Below, piece by piece: positions 22,336 through 32,896 of a DNA stretch of 64,000 nucleotides. How positions within the stretch are numbered: the stretch's first letter is position 1; each line of letters opens with the position of its first letter. Below the pieces are notes generated by a model. The model saw nothing but the letters and a program-made list of their open reading frames with translations, made no database searches and was not told the origin of the DNA. Origin of the DNA: Triticum aestivum (lineage: Eukaryota > Streptophyta > Magnoliopsida > Poales > Poaceae). Position numbers and translations under genes: made by a program. The DNA lies in NCBI RefSeq assembly GCF_018294505.1, contig NC_057808.1, positions 227,227,780-227,291,779 on the forward strand, written 5' to 3'.

Positions 22336-25300
22336 GTAAATCATAGGTGAAATGTTCTTTCCATTGTTGAATAACCTTTGTGTTGTTTGTTCATGTAATC
22401 AATCAAACCATTTGTTTTAGAGATCATGTAATAATTATTTTCTGTTTTTTGGTTTGTAATTTTATTTGAGCACAAGTCTGTATTAATTGATAAGACTCGG
22501 AGACATTTCATTTTGATTGTTGTGCCAGACCTACAAATATGCCAATCGGGCTGAATGTGCATTCAGCAATAATAGTAATATAGATGGACCATAAGTGGCA
22601 CGCATCGGAAAGGGCCAAGATGCTGTAGTAGCTTGGCTAAAAAAAGGATGATGTTGTAGCAAAGAAAAGTACAGCGGCCTGGCTTATGTATGTTAGTTGA
22701 TATTATTGATCCATATACTCTGTAAGTGTTTATATGTCTGTTAGTTCTGTACATTCTTGGTTGATTGACTCGGTATTTGAATCTTGATACATCGCTTGTG
22801 TACATATCTAAATGGGAGTACACATTATGTTGCGTGTGACATTTGAGTTGGACATGAAGTGTTCCAAATATTCGAATTCACCTTAAACTGGATTCTAGCT
22901 TCTGAATTTGAGTATCGGCATTTGTAAACCATATTCATATATGACAGTGGAATACATCTTTGTCGTCCTTTTGAAGATATATAAAAACATATAGAATGAT
23001 TTATAAAGATTCGTATAGGAATACAAAATGGATTCGAATTTAGTTGCCAGGGTAAACGTGGATGCTTATTGTCCCAAAATTCGAAAGAAGCGGCAAAATG
23101 TCCACTCCCACGTCGGCTGCCCGAAGCCAAGTGTTTGGGAGATGGAAATTACTGTCTACCCATTACACGGACAATCCATCGGCCCGATTTCCATTGCTCT
23201 AAATAGGGGTAGGATAGTAACTTCAATTAGACGTGACACGACCACCTCTGAGCCCATTCCAACACGGTGCGCACCAAACATGGGCGGCAAAACACATTTG
23301 ATTCAAGCTCATCCGAAAGACCTCTGTTTCTCCCTCCATTTCCCCGTTCATACACGGTGGGCGGCAAAACAAACTCGACTCGGCCAAAATCGATGTAGGC
23401 AAATATTTTCAATAGGGGCAGGTTTGTAACTTCACTCAGATGTGACACAACCGCCCTACCTGTCAGCCCCGTTCATACACCGTGGGTGCCAACCATGGGC
23501 GCTAACCACCCTCTCCTCGCCCGAAATCGCTCTGGGCAAATATTGGCGAGATGCGAGATTACCGTCGTATCCCCAACCGACGAGACGTCCAAATTTTAAA
23601 CGGGGGCTAAGTTCGTAACTTTCCCATATTTCAGACAGGCGCGTCCCAAAAACATGGTTCCCCCTACCTCTCCCTCCATTTTCCCATTCATACACCGTCC
23701 GCGCTAGAACACCATCCCCACACCAGCCTCCGTCCGCCACCCCATCCATCGCCGCCGTCCTCCACCACATCCATCGCTACCATCCTCCACCACATCCATC
23801 GCCACCGTCCTCCACCATGCCGGAGCGCCTACCAAGACCGCGTCGTCCACTGCTAGAGATGGACGTTTCTCATCCCCGGTGACGGACCAAGAGCCTTGCA
23901 TCACGTCCTCTCGCTTCATCGGCGCTGTCGTCCTCTTTGCCGGGGCCGCTCACACGACCTTCTCTTCCACTGCAACGGGACTTATCCCCCGATGCACCCG
24001 TCTACCATCGCAGATCTGCTTCAACGCCACCGACAGCCATCGCACCCCTGATGCCTACACGGCGCCGCAAGAGAGGTGGTACTTCATATCTCCTCAACTT
24101 TTTGATCTCAACCAGAAAATAGATCTTAACTTGGTTACTCTACTTTCTTTCCAGCTCTTAGAATTTAGTTCTTAGTTCGAAGCAAACAAGGGTTGCTAAA
24201 TATCATTTCTCTAGTTTCCCCCTTTTATGATCACTATACGATCAGAATACGTGCCTCGTGTCATAATAGCACTGCTCGACCCATCAAGCTAAACAAGCTT
24301 AGTTGTTCAAATACGAATCTGATATTATTAAAACAGATTCGTTTAATTGGTCAGCAAAATGTTCCTAAATTAGTTTCAAAAATGCATGTTCGCCGCTCGG
24401 GTGTGTATCTCTACAGGGTGCCCACGGTGGGCCGGCCCACCCTGGGATTTTGGGTCGTCCCAGGCCCTGATTCCCCTCTATTCTGCTGTGCGCTTCCGAT
24501 CTCTACTCGCCCCCAGCCGCCTGCCTCGCCGGCGACTTGCCGTCCCCGGACGGCATGACTCTAGGAGGAGACGCCGGACTAACAGGAGGTCAGGAGTCGC
24601 TCAACCAACAGCGTCACCGCTGCCCGGGCGCGCCGCCGTGCCTACCTTCCCAGTCCGTTCAGGGCTCAGGCGTGCAGCACCCACTAAGCCAACCTGATTT
24701 ATCCTGAGATAAGTCCTCAACACTCAGCAGCCACTCCTCATCACCCATTTTCTAATTTATTCATTACACATTAGGCAGGACTGTCATTAGGGTTTGTTGT
24801 GTGCTCAGTGCTACCTCGGTAATCTTTAGTACCTGTAAAGTTCACATGGTTTTCAAAATTCCGGCCCTAGGAACAGACACTAGTCATTTTGGATTGTTGG
24901 TCGTAGTGACATTGACCCAGATTACTACTGCAAGCCTGGTTTGTTGACAATTTTACTTCTCTTTCTTACTCATTCGATATAATATACAATTATTCACGTC
25001 GATTAGTTGCAAACAATAAGTGCTAGACAAACTTCTTGATTCAGATTTTGGACGGTCTCTTACTACAGTTACAATTCTGCATACTTGTCCTAGTAAGCTC
25101 ACAAGTAAATGATTGATTCACTACATCTATGCTTGCCTTGTCATATTTGTTGTCAATATTCTTTTAGGGTGGACCACCCTGTTTCTAAATACTGCAACCG
25201 TAGACATGAGTGAATAGTGTTTCTCTATGTGATCTCTTCCATCATGTGTGGGCAATGAACACTGCATTGTATAGAAAGAAAGTGTCATTTCCAGCTTTTA

Positions 25301-25654
25301 CATAGGCTTCAATCTTTTACATGGAATACAATCTGCCTACTTGCTTTGTGTCGCACTACCAACACTCCACCCTTGAAGCTAAACATTATGCCACTCATAA
25401 TTCCTTAGTTTATTTGTTCAAATACGAATTTCATATGATTCTAATGTTCCTACTTCAGTTTTGAAATGTGTGTGTGCCTGTTATAGAGACATAAGGGGTT
25501 TGTATTTCTGTGTGTGGTCTGGTCAGCACGGTTGGGGGTAATCTTTGCATATGCAGGGGTTTATAGGGAGACACTCTTCGAGTTGAATCCGCAATGCATT
25601 CCATAAATAATCTGACTACTTTTTATGTTTTCATGAATCTCATATTCTGAACAG
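22336..25654 (+). other. 3.3-kb second intron of the TNPA-like gene with internal duplication
   Basis: No exon of the gene was found here. 23460-24100 is C-rich with TCCACCACATCCATCGC repeats, like a 5' leader. Blocks TTGTTCAAATACGAAT and a following GTGTGTATCTCTACAGG-like block at 24300-24420 reappear at 25410-25510, so part of the intron is duplicated. 24480-24700 is GC-rich and could be an unrelated exon or leader. Confidence 0.45.
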
Positions 25655-27239
25655 CATCATAATGATTATGAGCTTGCGTGCATGAAAAGAATAACGCAGA
25701 ACAATGCCATGGCTGTCAAACTTGGCATTAAGGGACTGAAATCAAGTCTGGATGCAATGCAATGCAAATGCTCTGCACCTACAGATTCATGCTCAGAATA
25801 TGATCCTAACAATGATTCTGAGCTAGAGGGAGACCTAAGTCAATGTAGCTCCCTAGTGGAGGAGTCAGAGGAAGATGCCCTATCTTATTCACCCATCAAG
25901 GTGCTTGCTCTAACTTTCCAAGGTTATATTTGTCGCACATATCTTGCAACTGATGCTTTGCATTGCTTCTACTTTGTTGAACTACCATTAGCTTAGTTTA
26001 CACATCGTGTATGTGAATACGCCCTGCTTATCCATTTTCAGTACATATTCCATCTGTCATCATACCATATTTATCCATTCAAATGCTGTTCTTGGGTATC
26101 AGACGTTCAAAAGGAAGAGGGCGATTGTTGATCGTGGAGGAGCACAAGCAAAGTATTTGGAAAAGGTAGTGGCACCTGATAAATCAAATAGCCCATTAGG
26201 TGTAGTTGCAATATCACCTGACCCACAAAACACCCCAACTCTAGCAGACTCTAGCCCTACTACACTGGTCATTTCTGATGCCCCAAATCAGCAGACCCCA
26301 ACTGCAGCAAACATTATGATTATGCCAGTTGACATAGCACCAGCTCTACGACGCAAAACCCCCATTCCAGCAAAGAGTACACCAAATCCAGTTGCCAAAT
26401 CCCTTTTCGAACCAGAGAGAGCCCCAATTGCAGCAAATAGGACCCCTGTTCCATTTCTTCCCAGTTTAGAAGACAAAGCTTATATTGTTGCCAGGAACTT
26501 TGTGCGCATCTTTCCTTCATGGAAAGATTATACCGCAGACACGGAACAATTTCCAGTCTTCCTCCGCAACTTACGTGTAAGTAATGTACTAATGTTATTC
26601 ATGGTCATTGCTGCATATGTTTTTGCTGACAGAAGACATAAGATTTCATTCTTTTAAATAGGTGAGGACCAAACTGGATTGTGAAGATGAGCAAGGGTTG
26701 GTTGCACTTTTCAAGCACTTGTTGATGAAGTATCGTTCCTACCTGAGGCAAGCGCACTTCGATGGCAAGCCTCTAAACGAAATTTCTATAAAGTCTCCGG
26801 TGCTACATTTATCCGATGGTGACTGGAATAATCTTGTTACACATTGGTCTCGGCTGCAGCGTAAGGTACTATCTATGATATCACATCACAATTTGAACTA
26901 CATTTCTGCATTTGCCTTAACGTCTCACTTGTACGAAAACTGTTAGCAGAAGAACATTCATTCTCAAGGGACCACAGAATCTCGCAACTATACTGCACAC
27001 TGCATTGCTCTTGTGAGTACCTCTTCCCCTGTATGACCATACTTACTTTCATAGCTGTTTGATTATGTAGCATCACTGCACATGTTAGCCTCGTTATCGT
27101 CCATTTGGTGGACATTATAAGATCCGTATGGACTCTTACATAAATTTAGAATCAACCCAATGCTTTTGAAGAGGTTTAGCTCTGCAGTCCTCTTGTAAGG
27201 ACTGAACGTCGTCTATCATTGTACTTACATTAACAGCTA

Positions 27240-27318
27240 CTCCCTCCGTCCCATAATATAAGAACGTTTTGTATAGTACACCAGTGTTCAAAACACTCGT
27301 GTATTATGGGAAGAGGGA
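27240..27318. mobile_element. Short Stowaway-type MITE remnant
   Basis: Starts CTCCCTCCGTCCCATAATAT after a TA and ends with a decayed inverted copy (GTATTATGGGAAGAGGGA). It lies in the intron between exons 6 and 7 of the TNPA-like gene. Confidence 0.7.
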
Positions 27319-28914
27319 TTGGTTCATTGTGTAGCATTCTGCATCTTATCTCCCTCGCCCACCATTTACTAAAAAAGATCAGATCTATATTTAGTCTTAC
27401 CAAAAAGTAGAATACACAGACAATGCCAGTGCAGAAGTGTAGCCCATTGCTCTTGTCAGTACATTTTGTCCTGTAATGCTTGTACTTCCAAGGATTGGTA
27501 GTTGATTATGTAGCATCAATCTACATCTTATCTTCATTATCCTCTATCCCTTCCAGTATTATCATATCTATAATTACTCTCTACAAAATGTAGAGTACAG
27601 GCAATGCTTATGAAGAAGATTATGTGCTGAAATTCTTGAGTTATCCTTCCCTTGACACGGAGAAGGGCATTATAAAGCCGGTGTTAAGTGTTAATGTAAG
27701 TCAGTCCTTCTAAAGCCTTTATCCTCAACTGCTGTTTAATTTGCTCATACTCCCTATCGTTTACTGCTGTTTAGTTTGCTATTTCTACCAAAATGCATGT
27801 TCGCAAGAACCGTGAGTTCTAAGTTTTACTTGTAAAACCAAATTCCTTATTCATACCATGCACATTACTCAATACTCCCTATATGTATGCTTTTTTTGTG
27901 GATCTATAATCCAGTGTGTGGTGAAGCAGCCCACGTTTGCACCTTGTCATCTCCTGTTTTATCCTACTGATGTGGCTGATGATATGAACAACATGCCATG
28001 CACATTAACCAAAATAGATAAATGATTTTCTTTGCCCTTCATCTATGCTTGTTATGTTGACATGGTAATCCAGTAGTGTGGTGAAGCTCCCCGCATTATG
28101 AACAATGCCAAATTATGCTATTGATATTTTGAACTTACTCTTTATTTTCTAATTTGAAATTGGATGGAATTGACAGCACAGTTATCATCTTTGTTTATAC
28201 ACGTGCAAAACCTGTCATCTCTCTGCTTTGTTTTAGGGTGATATGCCTGGCATGCGCAAGTCTGCTGAAGGTTGTGAGACAAACCCAACATATATTGCAG
28301 CAAAGAAGGCAAAACATCTTGAAGATAGCGAGACAACCCCAAAGTCTTGTCTTGATGCAGTGTTCAAGTTACTTGAGACTAGCAGTCAGACAAGCTCACC
28401 GAATTCGTTGTCTAAATCAGTTCGACTTCTTTAGTCCCAAGTTCTAGCAGAAAGGCATTCTGCAACTCAACTTCGACTTGAAGTCCTATCTCTAAGAAAG
28501 ATTGCGGAGAACACCAATGAGAACCTCATCGCTAAACAGCTACACCTGGAAGCTATGACCAACATGCTAGGCCGGTCTCACAGCCTTGCTCAGCAGCTTG
28601 CGCAGCAGTTCCCGCGCATGGCTAACCTTTCTTGAACTGTCTTGGAAGTGGTCTCGATTCAGTATTATTTTGTTACGTTGCAATGGTGCCCAGTTTTTGT
28701 AATCTGCTTCTTCGTTGCGTGTTATGATCCCTGGTGGCGAACTTCGATGCCCAGTGGATGTAATATACCATAAATCCTTTATTATATAGTGTAGGTTTAT
28801 TCTTAGTTACTATGCCGTAATTTCTTTATTGTATAGAGTAGGTTTGTTCTTAATTCCTACTAGTTACTACCATCATTCGCTATCTGAAAAAAAATCAGAT
28901 GTAGTCGACTGGGC

Positions 28915-29800
28915 CAAAACATTCGCCTCTAATGGGCCTGGTGTTTAGCGGGCCAAAATTGGGCCAGCCTGCATCTTTCTTGGGCCCGAATCATTGGGGC
29001 CTTCACACTTTGCGCGAGGCCCACAACTTACACCGGCCTATATTTTAGTTGGGCCTTTTGTGGACCCAGCGCTTAGTTTGGCCCAGGTAGCATTCGGCCA
29101 TTAATAGGCTGAATATTGTACTGGCCTGTTACGGCCCAGATGAAACCATGGGCCTTTAGCAGGCCGAAATGCATATTGGGCCTCAATTTTCACTAGTCGT
29201 CGACGAGCCTTCAGTAGGCTGAAATGTAGACCGGGCCTTTTTGGGCCCAGTTATATCACGGGCAGTTACCAGGCTGAAACATATCTCGGGCCTTAGTTGG
29301 CCCACTGATATCATGGGCCTTTAAGAGGCCGAAAGCTTAGTACAGACATCAACGGGCCGAATTATGCGACAGGCCTTTAACAGGCCCAAAGTCACGTTGG
29401 GCTTAACTGTTGCCACCTTTATCACGGGCCGTTAGTGGGCCCGATGTCCTGTCGGACCATATATGGCCCATGGGCAGCACGGGCCATTCCCAGGCCGAAA
29501 GTCACACCGGGATGAAATGGGCCCATGTCTACATCGGGCCCCTAACAGGCCGAAAGTCACTGGGCTGTAATTGGGCCCAAATACTCGGTGAACAATTAAT
29601 GGGCCAGATCTGGCTTCGGGCCGTAAATGGGCCCAAATATTCGGCGAACAATTAACGGGCCAGATCTGGCTTCGGGACGTAAATGGGCCTTTATTAAGCA
29701 GGCCGTTATTGGGCTGGCCCACTAGTACCTGAGTAAGTACTACGGGCCTTTGACTGGGCCAGCCGTTTTAACCTATATGGGCCTTTGTTGGGCCGTGCCA
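28915..29800. repeat. Right subterminal array, 55-bp period, GGCC half-palindromes
   Basis: Imperfect palindromes of the form GGGCCTTTAACAGGCCGAAA start at 29150, 29206, 29260, 29315, 29371, 29426, 29481 and 29536, that is every 54-56 bp. Between them lies a second GGGCC or TGGGCCTT word. The array decays toward both sides but GGGCC words continue from 28915 to about 29800. It lies 0.4-1.3 kb from the CACTA terminus and directly follows the end of the TNPA-like gene, so it is the natural candidate for that protein's binding array. Confidence 0.85.
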
Positions 29801-30195
29801 CGTGTCGACGTATCATAGGCGCTTTGGGTCCAATGAGTGGATGACATATGTCCCAACGGTGAGCCGACACGTGTTTCCTCCAGCCAATGATGATTTTACA
29901 CGTGGAAAATCCCCATAGGTCGGGGCTGTTAACGGGTTATCGGATCCAAAACCGGACCTGATAGCTTAACGGCGTTCCGTTACGGTGGATGCCACGTGTC
30001 GGTCACCCTTGACGAAAGCACTTCTGTGACGCGCGATTTATCGTCATGGAAGTGGACACTTCCGTGATGATAATTTTGGTAATGTCATGGAACACTTCTA
30101 CGACAGCACAGGTATGACTATCTTGATTCTGTCATATATTTGTCATGGATGTACATGCATGACAGAAAACGTGACCTACTGTGACAAACACGTAC

Positions 30196-30223
30196 CATCA
30201 CGGAAGTGTATTTTTTTGTAGTG
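30196..30223 (-). repeat. CACTA right terminal inverted repeat
   Basis: On the minus strand: CACTAC, seven A, then TACACTTCCGTGAT. It is followed on the plus strand by GAT, the right target-site duplication. Confidence 0.9.
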
Positions 30224-30431
30224 GATGTTTCTTGTTTCCAATCCCGCCTGCATCCCTAGAAAATATCTACCCGCCTCGAGGGTTTTTCTGTTTCATGACA
30301 CACGGTTGTTATTTCTGGACCATGTGTGATGTTTCTTGTTCCCAATCCCGCCTGCATCCCTAGAAAATATCTGCCCGCCTCGAGGGTTCTTCTGTTTCAT
30401 AACACACGGTTGTTATCTCCGGACCATGTGC
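30224..30431. repeat. Two full copies of the 104-bp tandem repeat (right flank)
   Basis: Units 30224-30327 and 30328-30431 are each exactly 104 bp and each starts GATGTTTCTTG. They continue the partial copy at 1051-1128. A GAT also follows the last unit (30432-30434). This is the pre-insertion target of the CACTA element. 30440-30599 is C/A-rich with an AC microsatellite and no gene. Confidence 0.93.
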
Positions 30432-30599
30432 GATGCACTATCATCAAAATTTTCAATAGCCCCGGCATTTCACTCCCGCGTTTGACTCCCGCATAGTAAA
30501 ATTTTCAGTACCCGCGTCATTTCCTCAAACACCCCTGCCCCCCTCGACACACACACACACCAAAACCTCCTCGGGCGTGCACATACACACACACACCCT

Positions 30600-32183
30600 T
30601 GATACGTCTCCAACGTATCTATAATTTTTTATTGTTCCATGCAGTTATATTATCAATCTTGGATGTTTTATAATCATTTTATAGTCATTTTATATCATTT
30701 TTTGGTACTAACATATTGACATAGTGCCAAGTGCCACTTGCTGTTTTTTCCATGTTTTTTACATCGCGGGAAATCAATATCAGACGAAGTCCAAATGCCA
30801 CGAAACTCCACAGAGAATTTTTATGGGCCAGAAGGAACACAACAGGCCCTGGTTGCACCTGGGGGAGTCCCGAGGAGGGGACAACCCACCAGGGCGTGCC
30901 AGGAGGCCCAAGCGTGCCCTGGTGGGTTGTGCCCACCTCGGGTGCCCCCCGGACCGCCTCTTTGCTCTATAAATACCCAAAAATACCAGAACCCTAGGGG
31001 AGTCGACGAAATATTCATCCAGCCGCTTCAGAGTCCAGAACCACTAGATCCAATGTAGACACCATCTCGGATGGGGTTCACCATCTCCATTGGTGCCTCT
31101 CCGATGATGCGTGAGTAGTTCTTTGTAGACCTTTGGGTCCGTAGTTAGTAGCTAGATGGCTTTCTCTCTCTCGTTGAATTCTCAATACAATGGTCTCTTG
31201 AAGATCCATATGATGTAACTCTTTTTGCGGTGTGTTTGTTGGGATCTGATGAACTTTGAGTTTATGATCAGTCATATCTTTTTATATCCATGAAAGTTAT
31301 TTGAGTTTCTTTGATCTCTTATAGCCTCGTATTTCTTCTCTGATATTTGGGTTTTCTTTGTCCAACTTGATCTGTTTATCTTGCAATGGGAAGAGGTGCC
31401 CGGTAGTGGGTTCGATCTTACGGTGCTTGATCCCAGTGACAGAAAGGGAACTGACACGTATGTATCATTGCTACTAAGGATAAAAAGATGGGATCTATAT
31501 CTACGCAATAGATAAACGGATCTTGTCTACATCATTTCATCTTTCTTATTACATTACTCCATTTTTCCATGAACTTAATACACTAGATGCATGCTAGATA
31601 GCGGTCGATGTGTGGAGTAATAGTAGTAGATGCAGGCAGGAGTCGGTTTACTAATCTTGGACGTGATGCCTATGTAATGATCATTGCCTGGATATCATCA
31701 TAATTATTTGAGGTTCTATCAATTTCCCAACAGTAATTAGTTTACCCACCGTTTGCTATCTTTCTCGAGAGAAGCCACTAGTGAAACCTACGGCCCCGGG
31801 TCTTCTTTCTCATATATTTGCTTGCGATCTACTTTTCCTTTGCATTTTCATTCAGATCTATTAAACCAAAAATACAAAAATACTTTGCTGCACTTTATTT
31901 TATTTGTGATCTATTATTTCAATCTATTACCAATTTCTGGCATCGTTACCCGAAAGGGATTGACAACCCCTTTAACACGTCGGGTTGCAAGGTGTTGTTA
32001 TTTGTGTGCAGGTGATGTTTACGTTGTGTTGCTTGGTTCTCCTACTGGTTCGATAACCTTGGTTTCTTCACTGAGGGAAATACCTACCGTCGTTGTGCTG
32101 CATCATCCCTTCCTCTCTGGGGAAATACGGACGTAGTCCTAGCAGATAGGAGCTTTTCTGGCGCTATAGTCAGAGAGCGATCA
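30600..32183 (+). repeat. 5' LTR
   Basis: TGATACG...GATCA, 1584 bp. It contains a TATA-like TCTATAAATACCC at about 30965, followed by a leader-like stretch, as expected for an LTR promoter. Confidence 0.9.
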
Positions 32184-32499
32184 AAAGGAATTTCTGGCGC
32201 CGTTGTCGAGGAGGATCTTCAACATAACCAGGTTCCTAATCACAAATCTCATCTCCTCGCAATTTACATTATTTGCCATTTGCCTCTCGTTTCCCCTCTC
32301 CCCCACTTCACAAAAATTTGTCGTTTTATTCGCCTCTCTTTTTTCGTTTGTCGTTTTCTCGCCATGTCTGATCTCAAAAGAGCTAAGGGTTTTCTCCCTA
32401 GTCTTAATGCCTTAGATAGCCCCTCTGTCCTTTCAAAGTCATAAACAATGATGCTATGGGAGGATCTACCGGGGTTGTTAAGGAAAATCTTAACCTTTG

Positions 32500-32896
32500 T
32501 TAAGAAGATGATCCCGTAATTTTTCGTTATTTACTTGATGAATCTTTGAAAGATGCTTGGGATAGGTTGTTGAGAATTCGAGCTAGCTTTGTGCCCCAAT
32601 ATCAGATAGAAATATACTTGAAAAGTTTTTATGATGGTTTACCTTCTTCCCTCAAGCAAGTTTTGGATTCTATATTTGAAAACAGTTTTCTTGAAGGGGA
32701 TGCCGTTGAAACTTATGAGAAGATGAAAGCCATATTTGGGCACCCCAAAGGAGAAAATGTTGAATCAACTACACTTATGTGCTTTTATCAAAATGAAATA
32801 ATTAAAGAGATGAAGGCTAGTTTAGATACGAATTTTTGCAACGTGCTTAATCTTCTGCTATCAATGGCCATGTGCTTTCACAAAATAGAAAATTAA
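32500..32896 (+). pseudogene. gag remnant of the LTR retrotransposon
   Basis: A frame with LKDAWDRLLRIRASF, IEIYLKSFYDGLPSS and AVETYEKMKAIFG follows the pattern of Athila-type Gypsy gag proteins (an AW-R-L region, then FY.GL, then EAY..I/M). A start may lie at 32546 but the similarity begins upstream, before a stop. Everything else of gag-pol is missing. 33000-35460 is AT-rich with a CTTGGGGATGCC inverted-repeat stretch near 33612-33690 and no coding match. Confidence 0.7.

Larger units (their letters stand above)
21528..28635 (+). pseudogene. TNPA/Transposase_24-like CACTA accessory protein, eight exons, one internal TAG
   Basis: Eight exons joined by GT-AG introns, every one in phase 0: 21528-21647, 22033-22335, 25655-25900, 26103-26576, 26662-26865, 26950-27012, 27594-27695 and 28237-28635, 637 codons in all. 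Residues about 41-170 look like a coiled coil. Residues 190-215 are acidic. Residues 224-380 are Pro/Ala/Thr-rich with TP-x-A repeats after a KRKR start. Residues about 382-470 hold the best family match: WNNLVTHWSRLQRK, then across an intron HSQGTTESRNY, like the W..LV.YW...H..GS.S pattern of plant Ptta/En/Spm proteins (Pfam Transposase_24). The C-terminus (570-635) is helical and leucine/glutamine-rich. One TAG at 28432-28434 (codon 570), where CAG would fit, interrupts it. It probably binds subterminal repeats. It could be a mildly damaged gene or be read through. Confidence 0.75.
1129..30223. mobile_element. 29.1-kb CACTA (En/Spm-type) DNA transposon
   Basis: The left end begins CACTACAAAAAAAA followed by GACACATCCGTGA. 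The right end, read on the minus strand, begins CACTACAAAAAAA followed by TACACTTCCGTGA, giving terminal inverted repeats of about 28 bp with a few differences. The flanking triplet is GAT on both sides (1126-1128 and 30224-30226), the 3-bp duplication expected of CACTA elements. Removing the element and one GAT restores a perfect joint of a 104-bp tandem repeat. Both ends share subterminal CTTCTATGAC/CTTCCATGAC words. It carries a TNPA/Transposase_24-like gene and B3-domain gene fragments. No TNP2-type transposase was recognised, so it is probably non-autonomous. The alternative, two unrelated ends, is hard to reconcile with the restored repeat. I do not assign a named family. Confidence 0.9.

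Noticed and set aside
29410..29722. Open frames over the GGGCC array (both strands)
   Set aside because: Products of the 55-bp repeat, with no protein family resemblance.
1129..30223. Catalytic TNP2-type transposase inside the CACTA element
   Set aside because: I looked for a long protein with the expected motifs and found none. Short frames in 11.7-21 kb do not match. A profile search would be needed to exclude decayed pieces.
30724..31058. Small frames inside the LTRs, duplicated at 35585-35982
   Set aside because: They appear at the same place in both LTRs and reflect a GC-rich stretch, not a gene.
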